64,000 nucleotides of DNA from contig NZ_LMRD01000002.1 in NCBI RefSeq assembly GCF_001425575.1, positions 26,443 to 90,442 of the forward strand, read 5' to 3'. How positions within the stretch are numbered: the stretch's first letter is position 1; the number at the start of each line of letters is the position of its first letter. The DNA is from Aurantimonas sp. Leaf443 (GTDB lineage: Bacteria; Pseudomonadota; Alphaproteobacteria; Rhizobiales; Rhizobiaceae). Position numbers and translations under genes: made by a program. This document shows positions 1-8,691 of the stretch, one piece after another. The notes beneath the pieces were generated by a model. That model did no database searches and was not told the origin of the DNA. It saw nothing but the letters and a program-made list of their open reading frames with translations.

Positions 1-10
1 CTTCCAGTAA
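1..10 (+). CDS. 3' tip of an upstream gene, possibly a flagellin
   Basis: The first ten bases read as the end of an open frame (Phe-Gln-stop). Many alphaproteobacterial flagellins end in Leu-Phe-Gln or Leu-Phe-Arg, and a flagellin gene follows on the same strand, so this could be the last two codons of a tandem flagellin copy. Only two codons are visible, so the identity is an inference from context. Confidence 0.35.
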
Positions 11-55
11 GGCCGGCTCGCGGCGCGAGCGTCTCCCCGTCGCGAAGCGTCGCGA

Positions 56-98
56 CCGGACTTGCTGCAATGCCCCCGGTGCCGAACGGCGCCGGGGG
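56..98 (+). repeat. 43-bp direct repeat, copy A
   Basis: An exact 43-bp sequence found again at 1179-1221. Copy A lies in the untranslated region after the upstream gene and includes the terminator stem described separately. The copies diverge immediately on both sides. Copy B lies inside the flagellin reading frame, which suggests copied or recombined DNA rather than chance. Confidence 0.9.
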
Positions 99-102
99 TT
101 TT
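73..102 (+). terminator. Rho-independent terminator of the upstream gene
   Basis: CCCCCGGTGCC (73-83) pairs with GGCGCCGGGGG (88-98), one G-T pair, around a GAAC loop, followed by TTTT at 99-102. The 11-bp GC stem with a T run directly after it is a classical intrinsic terminator, about 60 bases after the upstream stop codon. Confidence 0.75.
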
Positions 103-397
103 CTTGCGTGCAGCGTCGAAGAAGGGCCGCAGGGCAGTGCGTGCTGACCAGAACTCGCCGCCCGATCCGTTAGTTGCCGCCGCGCGGAGGGCGCCGTCAG
201 TTTCGCCGCGCTCAAGATTTTTCATAAAATGCAACGGATCGGCAGGCAAATAAAAACCATCTAAAATCATCGCCTCTCGCAGATGCCGGATGCATAAAAT
301 GCGAGATATTGCGGAATGCAGTCGTTCCGACTTGGCGCGTTATCCCTGTTCTCGAAGCAGACACAAGCAAGCTTCGAACGAAAACGGGGAAAATACA
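103..397. other. Intergenic leader upstream of flagellin
   Basis: With the terminator before it, this makes a stretch of nearly 390 bases without a convincing gene. From about 215 it becomes AT-rich compared with the surroundings, as expected for a flagellin promoter and leader. The 10-mer CATAAAATGC occurs twice (223-232 and 293-302). I could not assign a clear sigma-28 or sigma-54 promoter. A frame open from 290 has no usable ribosome site and no flagellin similarity before 398. Confidence 0.5.
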
Positions 398-1348
398 ATG
401 GTGTCGATCAACTCTTCCGCCACGCTCGCCATCCGTAATCTTCAGTCGATCACCAAGTCTCTGGCCGAGACGCAGGATCGTATGACCACCGGCTTCAAGG
501 TTCGCTCGGCTAAGGACAACGCCTCGGTCTGGCAGGCCGCGACGACGCTCCGCTCGGAGATCAAGACGAGCTCGGCCATGTCCACCAAGCTCGATGCCGT
601 GAAGACCGCCGCCGATGTCGCTCTGGTCGGCATCGACACGATCACCGAGACCCTCGGCGACATCAAGTCCAAGGTCACGGCTTACTCGCTCGAAGGCGAC
701 ACGGGCAGAAAAGCCGTCATCGCGCTCGATATTGCCGCGCTGCAGAAGCAGATCGTCACGACGATCGCCGCGGCCGAGTATAACGGTGCCAACTGGCTCG
801 ACGGCTCCGCCACGAGCATCAGCTACAGCTCGACCTTCGAGGCCGACGGCGACGAGGAAAGCACGAGCTTCACCCTCACCGATTTCGAGGACAAGGTGAC
901 GAACAGCGCCATCCATGACGATGCCGACAATACCAAGGACATCACGACGTTCGTCACGACCTTCACCGCGACGGATATCGCGAAAGTCGATGGCGTGACG
1001 AACATCAACGCCGACATCGACACCTACATCAAGGCGGCGAAGCTCTACTCGGCACAGATTTCGGGCCTCAGCAGCCGCATCACCTCGCAGCAGGACCTTC
1101 TCCAGAAGATCGCGGACGTGAAGGAGACGGCGCTCGGCTCGCTCGTCGACGCCGATCTGGAGGAGGAGGCCGCCAAGGCCGGACTTGCTGCAATGCCCCC
1201 GGTGCCGAACGGCGCCGGGGGCTTCCGGCGTTTTCCCGGCCGCCGTTTACCATTCCTGAAGAAAGACGCGGGGCGCGGCGGTTCGTTCACAGGTTCGTTC
1301 GCGTTTGGCCGCTATGGCTGGACGAGACGACCTCAAAACTCCGCCTGA
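398..1348 (+). CDS. Flagellin with replaced C-terminus (probably defective)
   Basis: A 316-residue frame starting at ATG 398, eight bases after a GGGGA ribosome site. Residues 1 to about 160 match the flagellin N-terminal D0/D1 helices (INSSATLAIRNLQS near the start, then RMTTGFKVRSAKDNASVWQA). A short variable middle follows. The C-terminal D1 helix is present (SSRITSQQDLLQKIADVKE, then SLVDADLEEEAAK ending at residue 260). Family members normally continue with LQALQ...SIANQ...LLSLFR, about 35-40 residues forming the C-terminal D0 helix. Here the frame instead enters the 43-bp repeat at codon 261 and ends in a Gly/Arg-rich, non-flagellin tail. Loss of that helix would be expected to prevent polymerisation and export-chaperone binding. 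Assignment to flagellin is secure; activity is doubtful. Confidence 0.85.
   Translation: MVSINSSATLAIRNLQSITKSLAETQDRMTTGFKVRSAKDNASVWQAATTLRSEIKTSSAMSTKLDAVKTAADVALVGIDTITETLGDIKSKVTAYSLEGDTGRKAVIALDIAALQKQIVTTIAAAEYNGANWLDGSATSISYSSTFEADGDEESTSFTLTDFEDKVTNSAIHDDADNTKDITTFVTTFTATDIAKVDGVTNINADIDTYIKAAKLYSAQISGLSSRITSQQDLLQKIADVKETALGSLVDADLEEEAAKAGLAAMPPVPNGAGGFRRFPGRRLPFLKKDAGRGGSFTGSFAFGRYGWTRRPQNSA
1179..1221 (+). repeat. 43-bp direct repeat, copy B, inside flagellin frame
   Basis: Identical to 56-98, including the terminator stem. In copy A the stem is followed by TTTTC, but here by CTTCCGGCG, so the T run is not adjacent. The repeat starts within codon 261 of the flagellin and marks the exact point where similarity to the family stops. 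Confidence 0.9.
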
Positions 1349-1376
1349 GCCAAGGCGGCCGGACCGAAGACGCGCC

Positions 1377-1499
1377 ATGACGGCTGACCCGAAACCCCCG
1401 ATCCCCTTCACGCCGCGGCGGCGGCCGACGCTGGCCGCCCTGCCGGCCCTGCCACCGCTCAGTCCGAAGGTCGAGACGGTTCTGGCCCTGTTTCGCTGA
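1377..1499 (+). CDS. Possible 40-residue ORF ending like a flagellin tail
   Basis: A small frame (MTADPKPPIPF...) rich in Pro, Arg and Leu with no recognised domain and no strong ribosome site. Its last residues, VETVLALFR, resemble the final residues of flagellins, and its stop codon is followed directly by an 11-bp inverted repeat. It is in a different frame from the flagellin at 398. It may be a displaced fragment of the flagellin 3' end rather than a real gene. Confidence 0.25.
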   Translation: MTADPKPPIPFTPRRRPTLAALPALPPLSPKVETVLALFR

Positions 1500-1500
1500 G

Positions 1501-1547
1501 GAGCCGGTTCGCCAATCCGGCGCTCGGCCGCGTTGACGAACCGGCTC
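1501..1547. terminator. Hairpin between the flagellin region and ubiH
   Basis: GAGCCGGTTCG (1501-1511) and CGAACCGGCTC (1537-1547) form a perfect 11-bp stem with a 25-base loop, one base after a TGA. There is no T run, so it may be a hairpin-type terminator or mRNA stabiliser for the plus-strand unit. It lies 41 bases from the stop of the convergent ubiH-like gene. Confidence 0.45.
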
Positions 1548-1587
1548 GCAGGATCCGCCATCCGCCCCGTGCCGCCCGCGACGCGCC

Positions 1588-2826
1588 TCAGATCGGCTCG
1601 CCGCGCAGGAGCCGCGGTGCGCCCGTGTCGCCGCGCCCCGCCGCTTCGCCGATGAAATAGCCCTTCAGCATCGGCGCCCGGTCGACGAGCGACAGGCCGA
1701 AGCCGCGCGCCGCCCGCAGGAGCGGGTTGTCGTTGGAGAAGAGGCGGTTGAGCACGTCCGTCGTCAGCCCCATGCGCACCGTGTCGAAGCGGCGCCAGCG
1801 CTGGTAGCCTTCGAGGACGTCGATCGAGCCGATGTCGAGGCCGAGGCGCGCGGCTTCCACCACCGTCTCGGCGAGCGCCGCCGCGTCCTTGAAGCCGAGA
1901 TTGAGACCCTGGCCGGCGATCGGATGGATGCCGTGCGCGGAATCGCCGGCAAGCGCGATGCGCGGGCGCACGAAGTCGCGCGCGAGCGTCAGCCCGAGCG
2001 GGAAGGCGCGCCGGCCTCCCTCCAGCGAGAGGGCGCCGAGCTTGTGGCCGAAGCGCTGCTCCAGCTCCAGCTCGAAGAGCATGTCGTCGGCCGCCACCAG
2101 CCGCTCGGCCTCGCGGGTGGATTCGGTCCAGACCAGGGAGGAGCGGTTGCCGGTCAGCGGCAGGATGGCGAAGGGGCCGGAGGGCAGGAAATGCTCCTCG
2201 GCCCGGCCGTGATGGGGGCGCTCGTGGCGCACCGTCGTCACGATGCCGGACTGGCCGTAATCCATCGAGACGGTGCGGATGCCGGCCATGGCGCGGATCC
2301 TGGAATGGAGCCCGTCGCAGGCGACGAGGAGCCGGGCGCGCAGCGTGTCGCCGCCCGAAAGCGTCACCTCGACGTCGCCGGGGCCGATATCGAGCGCGGA
2401 AACGGCGCTCGCTCCGCGAATCTCGATGCCGAGCGCCTGCGCTCGCTCGCGCAGCGCCCCGTTCAGCGCCACGTTCGGCACCATATGCGCGAAGGGCTCG
2501 CCAGGGGCGGCCGTGTCGCCGAAGGTGAGGAAGGTCGGGCGTACGGGATCGGAGCGGCGCGAGTCGGTGACGATCATCTCGGTGATCGGCTGCGCCTCGC
2601 GCGCGATCTGCGGCCATACGCCGAGTTCCTCCAGCATGCGCACGGCCGCCGCCGCGATCGCCGAGGCGCGCTCGTCGCGCCGCCAGACCTCGCCAGGCGC
2701 CGCGTCCACCACCGCCACCCTCATCTGCGGCGCGGCCTGCGCGATCGCCACCGCGACGGTGAGGCCGACATAGCCGGCGCCCGCGACGAGAATGTCGAGG
2801 ACTTGCGGGGGGGCCTTGTCGGTCAT
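1588..2826 (-). CDS. ubiH: UbiH/UbiF-family FAD monooxygenase (ubiquinone biosynthesis)
   Basis: A 412-residue flavoprotein hydroxylase of the UbiH/UbiF/VisC/COQ6 family, which hydroxylates the aromatic ring of polyprenyl ubiquinone precursors. Seen: the N-terminal dinucleotide fold GAGYVGLT at residues 16-23; the DG motif LLVACDGLHSR near 170; and the GD motif GDSAHGIHPIAGQG near 292, which contacts FAD ribose. The length is normal. ATG 2826 was chosen because the flavin fold begins ten residues later; the open frame further upstream encodes low-complexity sequence. lolA and ftsK follow upstream on the same strand. The exact ring position (C6, C5 or C1) cannot be set from sequence alone, since alphaproteobacteria use multifunctional members. 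Confidence 0.85.
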   Translation of the reverse strand: MTDKAPPQVLDILVAGAGYVGLTVAVAIAQAAPQMRVAVVDAAPGEVWRRDERASAIAAAAVRMLEELGVWPQIAREAQPITEMIVTDSRRSDPVRPTFLTFGDTAAPGEPFAHMVPNVALNGALRERAQALGIEIRGASAVSALDIGPGDVEVTLSGGDTLRARLLVACDGLHSRIRAMAGIRTVSMDYGQSGIVTTVRHERPHHGRAEEHFLPSGPFAILPLTGNRSSLVWTESTREAERLVAADDMLFELELEQRFGHKLGALSLEGGRRAFPLGLTLARDFVRPRIALAGDSAHGIHPIAGQGLNLGFKDAAALAETVVEAARLGLDIGSIDVLEGYQRWRRFDTVRMGLTTDVLNRLFSNDNPLLRAARGFGLSLVDRAPMLKGYFIGEAAGRGDTGAPRLLRGEPI

Positions 2827-2991
2827 GGTCTGTCGCGTCCCGTTGCTCAGGGGGCGGGGCGCTCGCGCGCGGCCGCCGGTGCGACCACACTTGGAACGCC
2901 GATGCCCCGCCTGCAAGCGCGCGCCCGCCATTTCGGCGTGGCGCCGCGTCGCAAGCCGGGTCGAGAGCGTCCGGGCGACCCCGGGGCCGGC

Positions 2992-3654
2992 CTACTTCTT
3001 CTTGTTGCCGGTCTGCCCTTGCGCGATCGCCGTGTAGGGGATGTCGAAGGCCGAGTTCTGGATGTCCGTGCCCTGCTGCACGTCGTAGATCATCACCGTC
3101 GTGTCCTTCCCCTGGCCGTCGCGGATGGTCCACTGCTTCAGCTCGTAGGATTTGGGATCGAACATCATGGTGATGCGCGAGGAGCCGAAGATCGAGCGGT
3201 CGCCCATGACGATCGTGGTGAGGTCCGGCTCCTCCTTCACGCTCTGGATGTTGGCGGCCGAGAGGTCGATGCGCTGGTCGAGCAGGAGCTTCAGCGGCGT
3301 CTTGGAGAGCGGGTAGAGGTCCCAGGTGTTGAGCTTGCGGTTGTTGATCGCGACGTTGTTGCCGTCGGCGATCACGCGCAGCGGCGTGCCGGAATAGTCG
3401 AAGCGCACGCGGCCCGGGCGCTCGATGTAGAACTTGCCCTCGGTCTGCCGGCCGCCCGGATCGAACTGCATGAAGGTGCCGCTCATCGAGCGCACGCTGG
3501 AGAAGTGGTCGGCGATCTTCTGCGCCGTGGCGCTGGCCTGGGCGCTGGCGGGCGTCGGCAGGCTCACGGCCCCGAGACCGGCCGCCCCGAGGGCGAGGCC
3601 GAGCGCCAGGGCGGCTCTCGCGGTGAAGGGGGCGGGCTTCGTCGTCTTTGCCAT
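2992..3654 (-). CDS. lolA: LolA-family periplasmic lipoprotein carrier
   Basis: A 220-residue exported protein. It has a charged N-terminus, a hydrophobic stretch (ALALGLALGAAGLGAVS) and a probable signal peptidase site after ASAQA. The mature part matches the LolA beta-barrel family (FMQFDPGGRQTEGKFYIERP, then LRVIADGNNVAINNR and the DLYPLSKTPLKLLL segment). LolA carries lipoproteins from the LolCDE release complex to the outer membrane. ATG 3654 has GAGGA eight bases upstream; an in-frame ATG at 3678 has its ribosome site too close. It lies between ftsK and ubiH on the same strand, an arrangement I recall from related Hyphomicrobiales. Confidence 0.85.
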   Translation of the reverse strand: MAKTTKPAPFTARAALALGLALGAAGLGAVSLPTPASAQASATAQKIADHFSSVRSMSGTFMQFDPGGRQTEGKFYIERPGRVRFDYSGTPLRVIADGNNVAINNRKLNTWDLYPLSKTPLKLLLDQRIDLSAANIQSVKEEPDLTTIVMGDRSIFGSSRITMMFDPKSYELKQWTIRDGQGKDTTVMIYDVQQGTDIQNSAFDIPYTAIAQGQTGNKKK

Positions 3655-3830
3655 CGTGGCGGTCCTCGCGTTCGTCATGCGTCCCTTGCCGTCGGTCCGG
3701 GGCTCGAGGGCGCCGTGCGCCCCGAGGCGCGCCCCGAAGAGAAGAGGGCGCCGGACCTCTCGACCCCGCGCCCGCCTTCAATGTCGTGTGTCATTCTCCG
3801 ACGGCAATGGGGCGGCCCCAAGACGGGGCT

Positions 3831-6800
3831 TCACATTCTGTCGCCTTCCGTCGGCACGAGGATCTCGCGCTTGCCGGCATGGTTGGCAGGGCCGACGATG
3901 CCCTCCTTCTCCATGCGCTCGATGATCGAGGCGGCGCGGTTGTAGCCGATGCCGAGGCGCCGCTGGACGTAGGAGGTGGAGGCCTTGCCGTCGCGCAGCA
4001 CCACGGCGACCGCCTGGTCGTAGAGATCGGCCGATTCCTCGCCGCCGACCGCACCCGAACCCGCGCCGCCGCCGGAGGCGGCCGCCTCGGCCTCCTCCTC
4101 CTCGTCGACGAGGATCGCGTCGAGATAGTCCGGCGCCCCTTGCGCCTTCAGGTGCTTGACGATCTCCTCCACCTCGCCGTCGTCGACGAAGGGGCCGTGC
4201 ACGCGCTGCGTGCGCCCGCCGCCGGCCATGAAGAGCATGTCGCCCATGCCGAGCAGCTGCTCGGCGCCCTGTTCGCCGAGGATGGTGCGGCTGTCGATCT
4301 TGGACGTCACCTGGAAGGAGATGCGGGTCGGGAAGTTCGCCTTGATCGTGCCGGTGATGACGTCGACCGAGGGGCGCTGCGTGGCCATGATGACATGGAT
4401 GCCGGCCGCGCGCGCCATCTGCGCGAGGCGCTGCACGGCGCCCTCGATGTCCTTGCCGGCCACCATCATCAGGTCGGCCATCTCGTCGATGATCACGACG
4501 ATGTAGGGCAGCGGCTGGAGGTCGAACTCCTCGGTCTCGAAGATCGGCTCGCCGGTCTCGCGGTCGAAGCCGGTCTGCACGGTGCGCGAGATCGTCTCGC
4601 CCCGTTCCAGCGCGGCGGCGACGCGCGTGTTGAAGCCGTCGATGTTGCGAACGCCCACCTTCGACATCTTGCGGTAGCGGTCCTCCATCTCGCGCACGGT
4701 CCATTTCAGCGCGACGACGGCCTTCTTCGGGTCGGTGACGACCGGCGAGAGGAGATGGGGGATGCCGTCGTAGATCGAGAGCTCCAGCATCTTCGGGTCG
4801 ATCATGATGAGCCGGCACTCGGCCGGCGTCATCCGGTAGAGGAGCGAGAGGATCATCGTGTTGATCGAGACCGACTTGCCCGAGCCCGTCGTGCCGGCGA
4901 CGAGAAGATGGGGCATCTTGGCGAGATCGGCGATGACGGGCTCGCCGCCGATCGTCTTGCCGAGCGCCAGCGCCAGCTTGCCCTTGTTCTGCTGGAAGAC
5001 CTCCGAGCCGATCATCTCGCGGAAATAGACCGTCTCGCGCCGCTGGTTCGGCAGTTCGATGCCGATGGCGTTCTTGCCGGGAATGACGGCGACGCGCGCG
5101 GCGATCGCCGACATCGAGCGGGCGATGTCGTCGGCAAGGCCGATGACGCGCGAGGACTTGATGCCGGGCGCGGGTTCCAGCTCGTAGAGCGTGACGACGG
5201 GGCCGGGGCGCACCTCGATGATCTCGCCCTTGACGCCGAAATCCTCGAGCACGCCTTCGAGAAGGCGGGCGTTCTCCTGGAGCACTTCCGGAGACAGGGT
5301 CGAATCCTTGCCGCGGGGCTTGGGCGGCGTCAGGAACTCGACGGAGGGCAGCTCGAACCGGCCGGGATCGAAGGCGTGCGTCGACGGCTTCAGGGCCACC
5401 GCGCGGCCCGAACCCGTGCGCAGGCGCTGCTGCTCGGCCGAGACCGTGCCGGACGAGACGGCGCGCGCCGCCTCGCCGCCGTGAAGGGCGGGCGCCGAGG
5501 CGCGGGCGGCCGGGGCGGCGGCAGGCATCGGCGCGCGCGGCGCGTCCTCGGCGCGGCCCGGGCGACGGCCGGGAAAGGCGACGATGTTGGCGGCAAGGCC
5601 GCGCCAGCCGCCGGCGGGCGCCTCGTCCTCGTCCTCGTCCATCGGCGCGGGCGCGTCGGCGCGCGGCACGATCGCGGGGCCGGCGCGGTCCGGCGCGCCG
5701 GTGAGGCGGCCGTCGTCCTCGGGCGCCTCGTAGCCGAGTTCATCCTCGAAGGGCGCGTCGTAGGGCGCGTCGAGAATCTCGCCGGTCTGCGGATCGAAGG
5801 CCTCCGGCGCGTCCGCGACGTCCCAGGGCTCGGGGCCGCCGGCCGGCAGGGCCTCGCCCGGCGCCGCGAAGGGCTCGGCCTCGAAGGAGGGTTCGCGGCG
5901 CTCGTGGAAGGCGGCGGGCACGGGCATCTGCGAGGGCCGGGGCGGGGCGAGGGTCGGGGTGGCGCGCGAGCGCACGCCCTGCGGCATCACCGTGTCCTGC
6001 AGGCGCCCGACGGGCGCGGCACGCTCGGCCGGACGGCGCGCGGCGGGCTCGCCGTCGAGGGCGCCGGCGCCGAAATAGGGCGTGCCGCTGCGAAGGGCGG
6101 GCTCGGCGCGCAGCGCCGGTTCCTCGCGCAGGACGGGCGCGGCCGGCGCGGGGGCCTCCTGGCGCATCGCGGGCTCGCGGCGCTCCGTGACGGTGGCGGC
6201 GCGGGGCGGGACGGCGTCGAACGCGTCCTCGTCCATCGGATCGACATAGGTGTCGGCGAAGGCGGCGGGTGCGGTGACGCGGATGGTGCGGGCGCTGCGC
6301 GGGGTCGGCGCCAGGACGGGCTCCTCCTGCCAGTCGCGGAACGTGTCGCCGAACTCGGGCTGGTCGCGGCGCGGGGCGCGGGTGGCGGCCTTGCGGGCCA
6401 GGGCCGAGCGGGCGGAATAGGCGAGATGGGCGAGGGCGCCGAAGGCGAGCGCGAAGCGGCCCTCGCCTTCGTCCTCCTCGTCCTGCGTGGCGGCGGGCAG
6501 GCGCGCGCCGTCCTCGAGGCGCGGCTTGGCATGGCCGACGAAGCCCGCCCCGTTGGCGCAGAGCCAGAGCGCGGGCACGGCCAGCACGGCGGCGACGGCC
6601 ATGCCGAAGGCGCCGGCCGGATAGACGCCGGTGACGAGGGCCGGGATCTTCAGGACGAGATCGCCGGCGACGCCGCCGAGGCCGATCGGCAGGGGCCAGC
6701 CGGCGGGCGCCGCGAAGCAGCCGATGGCGCCGGCGCCGAGCACCGCGCCGCCGAGCGCCTGCCAGGCGCGGCGCCAGATCTGGTCGACCCGCCGGCCGGC

Positions 6801-7079
6801 GATGAGCATCAGCCCCCAGACGGCGGGGAAGGCCACGACGAGCGCGGCGCCGAGCCCGAAGACCTGCATCAGGATGTCGGCGACCGCCGCCCCGGTGGCC
6901 CCGCCCCAGTTGTCGATGCCGTTCTGGTTGGACTGGCTGAAGGACGGGTCCGTCACCGTCCAGGTGGCGCAGGCGATGCCGAGGAAGATCGAGACGCCGA
7001 TCAGCGCCGTCGCCCCGCCGATCTCGCCCTGCCGCCGCATGAAGGAAGTGGTGCCGCCCTTGGCCGTGGAGATCGCCAT
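3831..7079 (-). CDS. ftsK: DNA translocase FtsK
   Basis: A 1082-residue septal DNA pump that clears and resolves chromosome termini at division. The N-terminal 190 residues hold about four membrane segments. A long Ala/Pro/Glu-rich linker spans roughly 190-560, with repeated EPAL and REEPAL-like patches. The motor follows: Walker A GTTGSGKS near 727, Walker [11 protein letters not shown] near 860, and a [14 protein letters not shown]-type RecA loop (here [20 protein letters not shown]). The C-terminal 65 residues form the winged-helix gamma domain ([18 protein letters not shown]) that reads KOPS sites and contacts XerCD. The ATG at 7079 follows an AGGGG ribosome site. Length and domain order are normal for alphaproteobacteria. 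A near-consensus CtrA box lies 80 bases upstream. Confidence 0.95.
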   Translation of the reverse strand: MAISTAKGGTTSFMRRQGEIGGATALIGVSIFLGIACATWTVTDPSFSQSNQNGIDNWGGATGAAVADILMQVFGLGAALVVAFPAVWGLMLIAGRRVDQIWRRAWQALGGAVLGAGAIGCFAAPAGWPLPIGLGGVAGDLVLKIPALVTGVYPAGAFGMAVAAVLAVPALWLCANGAGFVGHAKPRLEDGARLPAATQDEEDEGEGRFALAFGALAHLAYSARSALARKAATRAPRRDQPEFGDTFRDWQEEPVLAPTPRSARTIRVTAPAAFADTYVDPMDEDAFDAVPPRAATVTERREPAMRQEAPAPAAPVLREEPALRAEPALRSGTPYFGAGALDGEPAARRPAERAAPVGRLQDTVMPQGVRSRATPTLAPPRPSQMPVPAAFHERREPSFEAEPFAAPGEALPAGGPEPWDVADAPEAFDPQTGEILDAPYDAPFEDELGYEAPEDDGRLTGAPDRAGPAIVPRADAPAPMDEDEDEAPAGGWRGLAANIVAFPGRRPGRAEDAPRAPMPAAAPAARASAPALHGGEAARAVSSGTVSAEQQRLRTGSGRAVALKPSTHAFDPGRFELPSVEFLTPPKPRGKDSTLSPEVLQENARLLEGVLEDFGVKGEIIEVRPGPVVTLYELEPAPGIKSSRVIGLADDIARSMSAIAARVAVIPGKNAIGIELPNQRRETVYFREMIGSEVFQQNKGKLALALGKTIGGEPVIADLAKMPHLLVAGTTGSGKSVSINTMILSLLYRMTPAECRLIMIDPKMLELSIYDGIPHLLSPVVTDPKKAVVALKWTVREMEDRYRKMSKVGVRNIDGFNTRVAAALERGETISRTVQTGFDRETGEPIFETEEFDLQPLPYIVVIIDEMADLMMVAGKDIEGAVQRLAQMARAAGIHVIMATQRPSVDVITGTIKANFPTRISFQVTSKIDSRTILGEQGAEQLLGMGDMLFMAGGGRTQRVHGPFVDDGEVEEIVKHLKAQGAPDYLDAILVDEEEEAEAAASGGGAGSGAVGGEESADLYDQAVAVVLRDGKASTSYVQRRLGIGYNRAASIIERMEKEGIVGPANHAGKREILVPTEGDRM

Positions 7080-7158
7080 ATGCCCCTGCCGTCGCTTTGT
7101 GCCGAAATCCGAGCCGGATTCGGACGCATGTTTGCGGCCAAGGCTAGCGGCGACGTGG

Positions 7159-7173
7159 TTAAGGGGTGGTTTA
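7159..7173. promoter_or_regulatory. Near-consensus CtrA box upstream of ftsK
   Basis: TTAA, seven bases, TTTA: one mismatch to the CtrA recognition sequence TTAA-N7-TTAA. It sits in the divergent region between ftsK and the chemoreceptor gene. CtrA controls division and motility genes in many alphaproteobacteria. Short motif, so only suggestive. Confidence 0.35.
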
Positions 7174-7292
7174 GACGGCGCCTTCCGGCGGCCTGCGCGC
7201 CGCGCCGGACCTGCTGCCCGACCCGCCGCGCGACAACCGCAGATTGAAATCGGGTTTGGTTCCGATCCGGCTAAGGAAACAGGAAGATATCC

Positions 7293-7307
7293 TTAGGGGA
7301 TCCTTAA
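7293..7307. promoter_or_regulatory. Near-consensus CtrA box upstream of the MCP gene
   Basis: TTAG, seven bases, TTAA: one mismatch to TTAA-N7-TTAA. It lies 54 bases before the preferred MCP start and overlaps the alternative ATG at 7307, which argues that translation starts downstream at 7361. Confidence 0.35.
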
Positions 7308-7360
7308 TGGATCGCCGCCTAAACAGAAGGCGAAGCATTGCCAATAACGTCGAGGTAAAG

Positions 7361-8530
7361 ATGAGCGGCGATCAAAGCCTGAGCGATCGGCTCTGGTTCA
7401 TGGACTTCGGCGACGCCGACAAGGAATTGGCCCGGCGGCATGGTCCCGCCCTCCAGGCAAGCATCGCGGTAGGCCTCGACGCCTTCTACAAGAAGGTGCA
7501 GGAGACGAACGAGCTGGGCGGTTTCTTCCGGGACGCCGAGCATCTTCAGCGCACCAAGTCCGGGCAGGCCAAGCACTGGGCCGAGCTCCTGACCGCCAAG
7601 CTCGACGACGACTATCTCGGCCATGCCCGCTCCATCGGCCAGGGCCATGCCCGAATCGGGCTGGAGCCGCGCTGGTACATGGGCGGCTACGCCGTCGCGC
7701 TCGGCGCCATGATCGCCAATCTCACCGAGCGCCTTCCGGGCCGCAGCCGCTTCTTCCGCCGCTCGAAGAATACCGAGGACGGCAAGGTGATCGCGCTTCT
7801 GGTGCGCCTTGCCATTCTCGACATGGACATCGCCGTCTCGACCTATATCGACGCCCTGCAGGCCGAGCGCGACCGGGTCGACGAGGAGCGCCGGGCGCTC
7901 GCCCGCGAGCAGGCCCGCCAGCTCGAGCAGGCCTCGGCCGCCATGGAGGAGATGAGCGCCAACATCCGCCAGACCGCCGACAACGCCACGCGCACCGAGA
8001 CGCTCGCCGTGGCCGCCGCGCGCAATGCCGGCGAGAGCGGCGAGGCGGTGGAACGCTCGGTGGAGGCGATGCGCACCATCGCCGGCAAGATCCGGGTCGT
8101 GGCCGAGATCGCGCGCCAGACCGATCTCCTGGCGCTGAACGCGGCCATCGAGGCGGCCCGCGCCGGGCAGAACGGCAAGGGCTTCGCCGTGGTGGCGAGC
8201 GAGGTGCGCAAGCTCGCCGAGCGCGCCGGAGTCGCGGCCGCCGACATGGACAGGCTCACCGACGAGGCGGTGGGCATCGCCGAGACCGCCGGCGGGCGTC
8301 TCGCCGCCCTCGTGCCGGACATCCAGCAGACCTCCGTCCTCGTCGCCGAGATCTCGGCCGCCTGCCGCGAGCAGACGATCGGCTCGGACCAGATCAACGA
8401 CGCCATCCAGACGCTCGACCGGATGAGCCAGGAAGGCCTTTCCGACGAAGGCGTCCGCGGCCCCGGCCATCGCGCCGCGCGCCCCGGCGCCCCGGCGCCC
8501 GCGCGCCGGCCCCTCGCGCTCGCCTCCTGA
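7361..8530 (+). CDS. Globin-coupled methyl-accepting chemotaxis protein, shortened C-terminus
   Basis: A 389-residue soluble heme chemoreceptor of the HemAT type. Residues 1 to about 165 form a globin-coupled-sensor domain; [16 protein letters not shown] carries the presumed proximal His96 that binds heme iron. No membrane segment is seen. The signalling hairpin follows, with the conserved tip [18 protein letters not shown] and [17 protein letters not shown] that docks CheA/CheW. The returning helix reaches [17 protein letters not shown] and then stops: the last 31 residues are Gly/Ala/Pro/Arg-rich and not coiled coil, so the end of the helix facing the [12 protein letters not shown] segment is missing. 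ATG 7361 has GAGG five bases upstream; earlier in-frame starts overlap a CtrA-like box. It probably signals oxygen. Confidence 0.85.
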   Translation: MSGDQSLSDRLWFMDFGDADKELARRHGPALQASIAVGLDAFYKKVQETNELGGFFRDAEHLQRTKSGQAKHWAELLTAKLDDDYLGHARSIGQGHARIGLEPRWYMGGYAVALGAMIANLTERLPGRSRFFRRSKNTEDGKVIALLVRLAILDMDIAVSTYIDALQAERDRVDEERRALAREQARQLEQASAAMEEMSANIRQTADNATRTETLAVAAARNAGESGEAVERSVEAMRTIAGKIRVVAEIARQTDLLALNAAIEAARAGQNGKGFAVVASEVRKLAERAGVAAADMDRLTDEAVGIAETAGGRLAALVPDIQQTSVLVAEISAACREQTIGSDQINDAIQTLDRMSQEGLSDEGVRGPGHRAARPGAPAPARRPLALAS

Positions 8531-8566
8531 CACGCGGGCGGCGCGCCACCCTTCCGAGCGCCCGAA

Positions 8567-8610
8567 ACGAGAAAGGCCCCGGCGGAGCGATCCGCCGGGG
8601 CCTTTCTCGT
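8567..8610. terminator. Bidirectional terminator between MCP and amtB
   Basis: A 20-bp perfect inverted repeat (ACGAGAAAGGCCCCGGCGGA and its complement) with a GCGA loop. The outer A/G and T/C tracts give a U-rich tail on either strand. It sits between two convergent genes and probably ends both transcripts. Confidence 0.85.
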
Positions 8611-8691
8611 GATCGTCTGGGAGGACGCTCGACTTGCCTGTGAAGAGGGAATGGAGGGGCGGGGCCGGCGTCGCGGCCCCGCCGGACGGTC

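Noticed and set aside
290-397. Upstream start for the flagellin gene
   Set aside because: No ribosome site and no family similarity before ATG 398, which has a good site and the canonical N-terminus.
1924-3945. Long plus-strand open frame opposite ubiH and lolA
   Set aside because: Arg/Ala/Gly-rich translation with no domain, wholly antisense to two recognised proteins; a normal artefact of GC-rich codon use.
3648-7247. 1199-codon plus-strand frame opposite ftsK
   Set aside because: Antisense to a fully conserved FtsK; its composition mirrors the reverse complement of ftsK codons.
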